Assembly: GCA_002404835.1 (NCBI GenBank)
Contig: DHKM01000008.1
Coordinates: 1 to 11,403 of the forward strand
Origin: Caryophanales bacterium UBA4694
GTDB taxonomy: Bacteria; Bacillota_I; Bacilli_A; RFN20; CAG-288
DNA length: 11,403 nt
Reading direction: 5' to 3'
Shown: piece by piece, positions 7,189 through 11,403 of the stretch
Numbering within the stretch: the first letter of the stretch is position 1
Layout of the letters: every line of letters starts with the position of its first letter
The notes under the pieces: model-generated
What the model saw: only the letters and a program-made list of their open reading frames with translations
Databases searched by the model: none
What the model was told of the DNA's origin: nothing
Program-made: the position numbers and the translations under genes

Positions 7189-7190
7189 TA

Positions 7191-7982
7191 ATGAAGAAAG
7201 TCAATAAAGTATCGATTCTTTTTCCTTGTTCTCTTTTGCTTTTTACGATCGGCACTGCGGTTACTTCCACTTATTCCTGGTTTTCTACCAAAAGGAGAGT
7301 GGATGCTGTTTTTAGTGGTTTTCAGGTTGTTCTTCCTCCTTCTCAGGAGGCAGAACTGTTTTGGCTGTCCGATAATTTCAATGAGTCATTGAAATGCTAT
7401 TCTGGATATCAGGAAGAGAGCCTCAATGATGAACAGAAGAAAAATTTCATAAGAGTCGAGGATTCCAAAAACGAAGCTTCTCCGACTTCCTCTAGTAAGC
7501 TTTATCCCAATCATAGGCTCACTTACGCTCTTGTCTTCAAACCCTTGAGGGTAGGAGTGTTCAAATTCTATCTCCGTTCCTGGTCTAGTACGAAGAGCGA
7601 TGCGAAAAAGATTTCCGAGGATAAGCCGATTCGTTTATCTTGGGCGATTTCGATTTTTGCAACATGCCTCGAACATAAGGATGGTTTTAGTGAGGCAGTC
7701 GGATGTTTTGATGGTGTTTCATCCTCTTTTCAGGATTCTCCGGCGAAATCGGGAGATCAGAGTCAGAAACTTACGGAGTTTGAAGTCGGTGACTCTTCTA
7801 AGGAATATGCCCTTTATTTTTCCATCTTTTTCCAGAACGATCCTTCTACCTATTACAGGAAAAGGGATGATGGATTCTATGAACAGGATAATGACTCGTT
7901 TGAGCAGTCCAACTGTTACGAGAATCTCAGCTTCCTGGCAGAAAAATTCGAACTTGTACCTCCTGAGGAGGATTCGATATGA
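7191..7982 (+). CDS. Exported YxWF-motif protein, first gene of riboswitch-controlled operon
   Basis: I do not recognise this 263-residue protein as a named family. It begins MKKVNK, has a hydrophobic segment (about 8-27), and then TYSWF (27-31) followed by basic residues. That layout resembles the SipW-dependent signal peptides of TasA/CalY-type matrix proteins, where a TxAxF motif follows the hydrophobic core. The rest alternates short beta-strands (LTYALVFKPLRVGVFKFYLR at 110-129, EYALYFSIFFQN at 205-216) with acidic, Ser-rich linkers, and has a few cysteines. A beta-sandwich surface subunit is likely. The ATG at 7191 is the only start that gives a proper signal peptide. Its weak AAGG site sits only 2 bases upstream, inside the riboswitch P1. 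The stop overlaps the next start in an ATGA junction. Confidence 0.8.
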   Translation: MKKVNKVSILFPCSLLLFTIGTAVTSTYSWFSTKRRVDAVFSGFQVVLPPSQEAELFWLSDNFNESLKCYSGYQEESLNDEQKKNFIRVEDSKNEASPTSSSKLYPNHRLTYALVFKPLRVGVFKFYLRSWSSTKSDAKKISEDKPIRLSWAISIFATCLEHKDGFSEAVGCFDGVSSSFQDSPAKSGDQSQKLTEFEVGDSSKEYALYFSIFFQNDPSTYYRKRDDGFYEQDNDSFEQSNCYENLSFLAEKFELVPPEEDSI

Positions 7983-9190
7983 AAAAGATTCCCTCAAGAC
8001 TGAAAATCGTTCTGGCTACGGCATGTGCTGTCTTTTCCTTGTTTTCCACGATGTTTGCTTCCTATGCCTGGTTCATGGTCAGAAATCCGTCCGTTCGCAT
8101 CGATACCATTACCGGGGATATGTCGATTTCCCTGAAACGTGTCTCCGTCTATCGGTATGTCTATCCGTTTTATTCCGGAAGCAATACGCTTATCGATTAT
8201 CAATCCCCGAAGGCTGGTGTGAGGGAATACGTTCTGAAGGATGAGGAGGAAGGTAAAGAATTTTCAGAGCCGACGTTGACAGAAGAGGAAAATGTCTTGT
8301 CGAATTACTATATCGTAGGTGACTCTACTTTCCTTGGAACCAATGATCTTGAGGAATATAGGACTTCTTCCGGAATCATCCTTTCTTCGGATGGGATTGC
8401 CAATGGGGTTGTTTTATCTAAAGGAGCCCATATTGCCATACGGAAAGGAAACGAGTTCGTTTCTTTCCATGAGGTTCATATTCCGGAAGGGATTGTTTCT
8501 TGTTCAGACTCTTCTTCTTTCTTCGAGGCGACCGAACCGGGAATCTATGATTTCAAGGTTGTTTCCAGTGGCTCTTTGCCGTCTTTGACGGTCACCAAAG
8601 TCAAAAGGGATGATGATGCAATTGTCGGAATGACTTTGTTTGATCCGACACTGGCCAAATTCAACAATCAGGATCCTGCTACCGCAATCTACAGTCAGAA
8701 CACCTGTTTGATCTTCGATGTTTCCCTTCTTGTCAAAAGCGAGGGCCATGATTTTACCTTGAAGCTGGATGCCATCCGTGGGGAAAGGAACCTTCTGAAC
8801 AATACCAATCTTCCTCTTTCCGATTATGTCGGGTTCAGAATACAGAACCCTGATGGTTCGATGGATGCAAAAAAGATCTTCCATCTTTTCCATCCGGATA
8901 AACTGGATACGGAAGGGCAGAAGAATTACAATTCGGACTCTTCTTCCTTCGAGACGAATTCGACTTCGATGAATGTTTCCGAGATTCCTTTTGCTTCCGA
9001 TAGTGAGACATCTATCCAGGATGAGACATCGATCCGGCTTTGTATTGCCGTTGATTATAAGCCGGCATTGATGGATGGATTTTTCCAAAGTGAGAATCTT
9101 GGCCGGCAATTCCAGCTATACCGTGATTTCAGCTTCTATTTCTCCTCTCAGCAGGTTATCGCCAAGAAGGGTGGTGAGGCATCAAAATGA
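7979..9190 (+). CDS. Exported YAWF-motif protein, second gene of operon
   Basis: This 403-residue protein is not assigned to a named family. It has a basic N-terminus (MKKIPSRLK), a hydrophobic segment at about 9-27 and SYAWF (28-32), the same arrangement as in the preceding gene and in SipW/TasA-type exported proteins. The body is beta-rich, with strands such as CLIFDVSLLVKSEGHDFTLKL and RLCIAVDYKP, and many Ser, Asp and Glu residues; no catalytic motif is seen. A late FQLYRDFSFYFSSQQ resembles the strand pattern in the first protein, so the two may be distant paralogues. GAGGAGG lies 8 bases before the ATG, much stronger than the site of gene one, and the ATGA overlap suggests coupled translation. 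A shared extracellular fibre or sheath is the inferred role. Cleavage at the motif is unproven. Confidence 0.8.
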   Translation: MKKIPSRLKIVLATACAVFSLFSTMFASYAWFMVRNPSVRIDTITGDMSISLKRVSVYRYVYPFYSGSNTLIDYQSPKAGVREYVLKDEEEGKEFSEPTLTEEENVLSNYYIVGDSTFLGTNDLEEYRTSSGIILSSDGIANGVVLSKGAHIAIRKGNEFVSFHEVHIPEGIVSCSDSSSFFEATEPGIYDFKVVSSGSLPSLTVTKVKRDDDAIVGMTLFDPTLAKFNNQDPATAIYSQNTCLIFDVSLLVKSEGHDFTLKLDAIRGERNLLNNTNLPLSDYVGFRIQNPDGSMDAKKIFHLFHPDKLDTEGQKNYNSDSSSFETNSTSMNVSEIPFASDSETSIQDETSIRLCIAVDYKPALMDGFFQSENLGRQFQLYRDFSFYFSSQQVIAKKGGEASK

Positions 9191-11403
9191 AAAACAGGAA
9201 GAAAACAGGTTTTATGGCTCTTCTTATGTTTTCTCTTTTCGGAATGTTCTGTTCCGCCTTTTTCACATTGGCTGCTTTCATCAAATTCCAGGAGAGCAAG
9301 GAACTTACCTATGGGACCATCGGACTGAGAAGCTATTTCCATTGCGGCAGTGGAACAGAAGAGGATCCTTTTGTCATTACAAGGCCCAATCACCTCTATA
9401 ATCTTTCCCGACTTCAGGCTCTCGGTATTTTCGATGAGAAGAAGTATTTTCAGCTTGGTTATCACTTCGATGATGGCCGTTTTGGATTCTATAAAGGGAA
9501 TTCCTCGGATGAGTATTCCCCTGTCCTTGATATGGAAGGCCTGAGAATACCATCCATCGGAAGCGAAGCTACTCCGTTCTACGGCGTTTTCGAAGGATCG
9601 GGACTGACAATCAGCAATCTTACCGTCGAAGCCTCGTTGGAGGACAGCGGAATGTTCGGCTATGTGGCACCGGGGGCTTCAATACGTGACTTTGCCTTGG
9701 ATAACATTGAAATCCGTAATGACGGCTATTCTTCTTCCTATAGTACGTTCTATTCTTCCGATGCGGAAAAGATGATGAAGATGAATATCCCGTTCAAAGT
9801 CGGTTTCAAAGACGGATCCTCTGTTACGTATTCGTATGAAATGAAGAACTCTGCCCTTGTCAGCAAGGTGGATTCCTCCTCTACGGTTCAAATGTCGGGA
9901 ACTACGGCTTCTTTTGTTCTGGCACCGACGGATGCTGAACTTCCCAGAATCGAAATCCTTAACAATCTTACTTCCGATTCGGATTATTCGAAATACAATT
10001 ATTCTATGAATGCTTCGGATGTCTTCTTCGATATGGATGAAAAAGGTGCCATGACGTTGAATCCGAAACAGGATTCTTCCTCCGGCCTGAAGGATATCTT
10101 TTCGTTCTTTTCTTCCTTGGAGAACAATCCGGAAGTTGATTTGAATTATCCTCTTACTCTTTCCATGACTGTTTCCAGTGTATCCAAAAGACTGGATGAA
10201 GAGGGTATCAATCATTCCAAGGTCATTTCTTCTCTGAATGTCGTCTTCGAAAAGACAAAACGAGAGGATGAGAAAATCACGATGTATGTCCAGCCCAGGG
10301 AAATCCAGCATGGGAACAATATTGGATTGGTCATCGGACATCTGGACGGTTCCTTGAGGAATGTCTTTGTCCATAACGGGACGTTTAGTCTGAACGGCAA
10401 TACACTCAATACCTCCGTAGATCAGAAGTCCATGACAGGATTCATCGGCCTGATCGGTCCGAGTGTGGAAGATAAGGCCAGTGAGAATGTCAAGGGTGGA
10501 AGCGCGATATCCGGTAAGGATGTCGGTGTTCTTGATTTCACGGAAATCTATGACAGTATCGTGAACAGCGGTTTTTCGGAAGTACCTGACCAAAGCTATT
10601 ATTCCTATACTGCAAAGACACCGGAGGAAGGAAACGAGTATTTCGATTATCTGAGATATTCAGGTAATCAGGGAAAAAACAGTACGCTTAAGACAACCGG
10701 AGCGGTGAATACGATTGCCCTTGTCGGTAAAACGGTCATCCAAGACGATGATACTCATAACCGCGGTCTTGGTGTCTTTACGATTGCTACGGATTACAGT
10801 ACTACCGGAGTCAATGATCAGGTGGGCAAGGAAATCAATAAATCCCGTATTGTAAAATCTAAAGTCGATTTGACCGGTAAAGCCGTAAATAACGATGCTA
10901 CCCATGTATTTTATTCGACTTTCGAATACAAGAAGGAGAATTTAAATCGGTATCCTTATGAATCTGTCAGTAATGTCCTCGGTTCGATTGCCAACCCAAT
11001 TAACAATGGTTATTATGTTTCGTCGCGATGTATTTCTCCTGGTTATTATCTTCCTTCTTCTTCCTCCGTCGATTCTCAGGATGCCTATGAATCCTATTAT
11101 AATTATCTTTTCCGTCTCAGGCTTGATTCCCAACGCAGTGGATTCTACTTTAGTGATTTGAATGACAACTCAATAGGTGGAACCTTCCTATCCAATTATC
11201 TTCGTTATAAGCTTGTGGACGAGAACGGAAATTCCATCGGTAAGGAGTCGAATCAGTTCGGACTTATGATCAAGGACAAGAAGAGACAGAATATATCTTG
11301 TCTTACTACTACTTTCCCTTTGGATATGCAAAGCAATGAGAACATGTATGTTTTTAATGAAGACACATCACAACCAAGTTCGGGGAAAATTCTGACCAAC
11401 CAA
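9187..11403 (+). CDS. Large surface protein with GLUG-like repeats, third gene of operon (3' end missing)
   Basis: The frame starts at an ATGA overlap with the preceding gene, after GGTGAGG, and stays open for 739 codons to the window edge. An N-terminal hydrophobic segment (about 8-32, ending TLAAFIKF) again places an aromatic pair-like AAF motif after the membrane core. GSGTEEDPFVITRPNHLYNLSRLQ (54-77) is the GT-x-DPF/Y-I opening found in Bacillota GLUG-type surface proteins. EGSGLTISNLTVEA (136-149) with SGMFGYVAPGASIRDFALDN (154-173), and NIGLVIGHLDGSLRNVFVHNG (378-398), are GLUG-like beta-repeat units. Ser, Asp and Tyr are abundant. It is probably the large adhesive or structural partner of the two smaller proteins. 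It does not contain the TYxWF motif in full, so its export route may differ. Its C-terminus is not visible, so a cell-wall anchor cannot be judged. Confidence 0.8.
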   Translation, partial: MKNRKKTGFMALLMFSLFGMFCSAFFTLAAFIKFQESKELTYGTIGLRSYFHCGSGTEEDPFVITRPNHLYNLSRLQALGIFDEKKYFQLGYHFDDGRFGFYKGNSSDEYSPVLDMEGLRIPSIGSEATPFYGVFEGSGLTISNLTVEASLEDSGMFGYVAPGASIRDFALDNIEIRNDGYSSSYSTFYSSDAEKMMKMNIPFKVGFKDGSSVTYSYEMKNSALVSKVDSSSTVQMSGTTASFVLAPTDAELPRIEILNNLTSDSDYSKYNYSMNASDVFFDMDEKGAMTLNPKQDSSSGLKDIFSFFSSLENNPEVDLNYPLTLSMTVSSVSKRLDEEGINHSKVISSLNVVFEKTKREDEKITMYVQPREIQHGNNIGLVIGHLDGSLRNVFVHNGTFSLNGNTLNTSVDQKSMTGFIGLIGPSVEDKASENVKGGSAISGKDVGVLDFTEIYDSIVNSGFSEVPDQSYYSYTAKTPEEGNEYFDYLRYSGNQGKNSTLKTTGAVNTIALVGKTVIQDDDTHNRGLGVFTIATDYSTTGVNDQVGKEINKSRIVKSKVDLTGKAVNNDATHVFYSTFEYKKENLNRYPYESVSNVLGSIANPINNGYYVSSRCISPGYYLPSSSSVDSQDAYESYYNYLFRLRLDSQRSGFYFSDLNDNSIGGTFLSNYLRYKLVDENGNSIGKESNQFGLMIKDKKRQNISCLTTTFPLDMQSNENMYVFNEDTSQPSSGKILTNQ

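Noticed and set aside
9679..10593. A 304-codon open frame on the minus strand.
   Set aside because: It is a shadow of the large GLUG-like surface protein, whose plus frame runs unbroken from 9187 to the window end.
1..11403. CRISPR arrays, tRNA or rRNA genes.
   Set aside because: No regularly spaced repeats, tRNA cloverleaf or rRNA signature was seen on either strand.

Overview
The window looks like a low-to-moderate GC Bacillota genome using the standard bacterial code: TGA is used as a stop and most starts have strong Shine-Dalgarno sequences. The mix of a pilin-like surface protein, a PocR/AraC regulator, DUF4867 and YxWF-type exported proteins fits an uncultured gut lineage of the class Bacilli (Erysipelotrichales or RF39-like). 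That placement is inference from gene content only.

Left edge (1-1751): the 3' part of a prepilin-like gene. Its product has a type IV pilin N-terminal helix followed by a long, unusually AT-rich region predicted to form a parallel beta-helix. A perfect 10-bp Rho-independent terminator follows. Directly behind it lies what looks like the 5' relic of a group IIC intron (1754-about 1866), in the position such introns favour.

Middle (1960-6535): a sugar utilisation locus. It holds an FGGY kinase closest to xylulokinase (+), a convergent AraC-family activator with a PocR-type sensor domain (-), and a divergent two-gene unit (+) encoding a DUF4867 cupin-like protein and an L-fucose/L-arabinose-isomerase-family enzyme. 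A cre-like site sits in the divergent region and a strong terminator ends the unit. The likely pathway is aldose to ketose (isomerase), then phosphorylation (kinase), under AraC control and catabolite repression. No transporter is visible here. The regulator appears to have a leaderless mRNA.

Right half (6536-11403): about 550 bases without a recognisable gene, then a well-formed cyclic di-GMP class I (GEMM-I) riboswitch (7093-7188) abutting the start codon of a three-gene operon. The three genes overlap by ATGA junctions, so they are probably translationally coupled. Each encodes an exported or membrane-anchored protein, two of them with a Tyr-x-Trp-Phe motif just after the hydrophobic segment, like the SipW/TasA class of matrix-fibre proteins. 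The third, running off the window, carries GLUG-like surface repeats. This riboswitch-controlled surface operon is the most interesting system in the window. Its extended P1 pairs with the ribosome-binding site, and an alternative 7-bp pairing gives a plausible translational switch.
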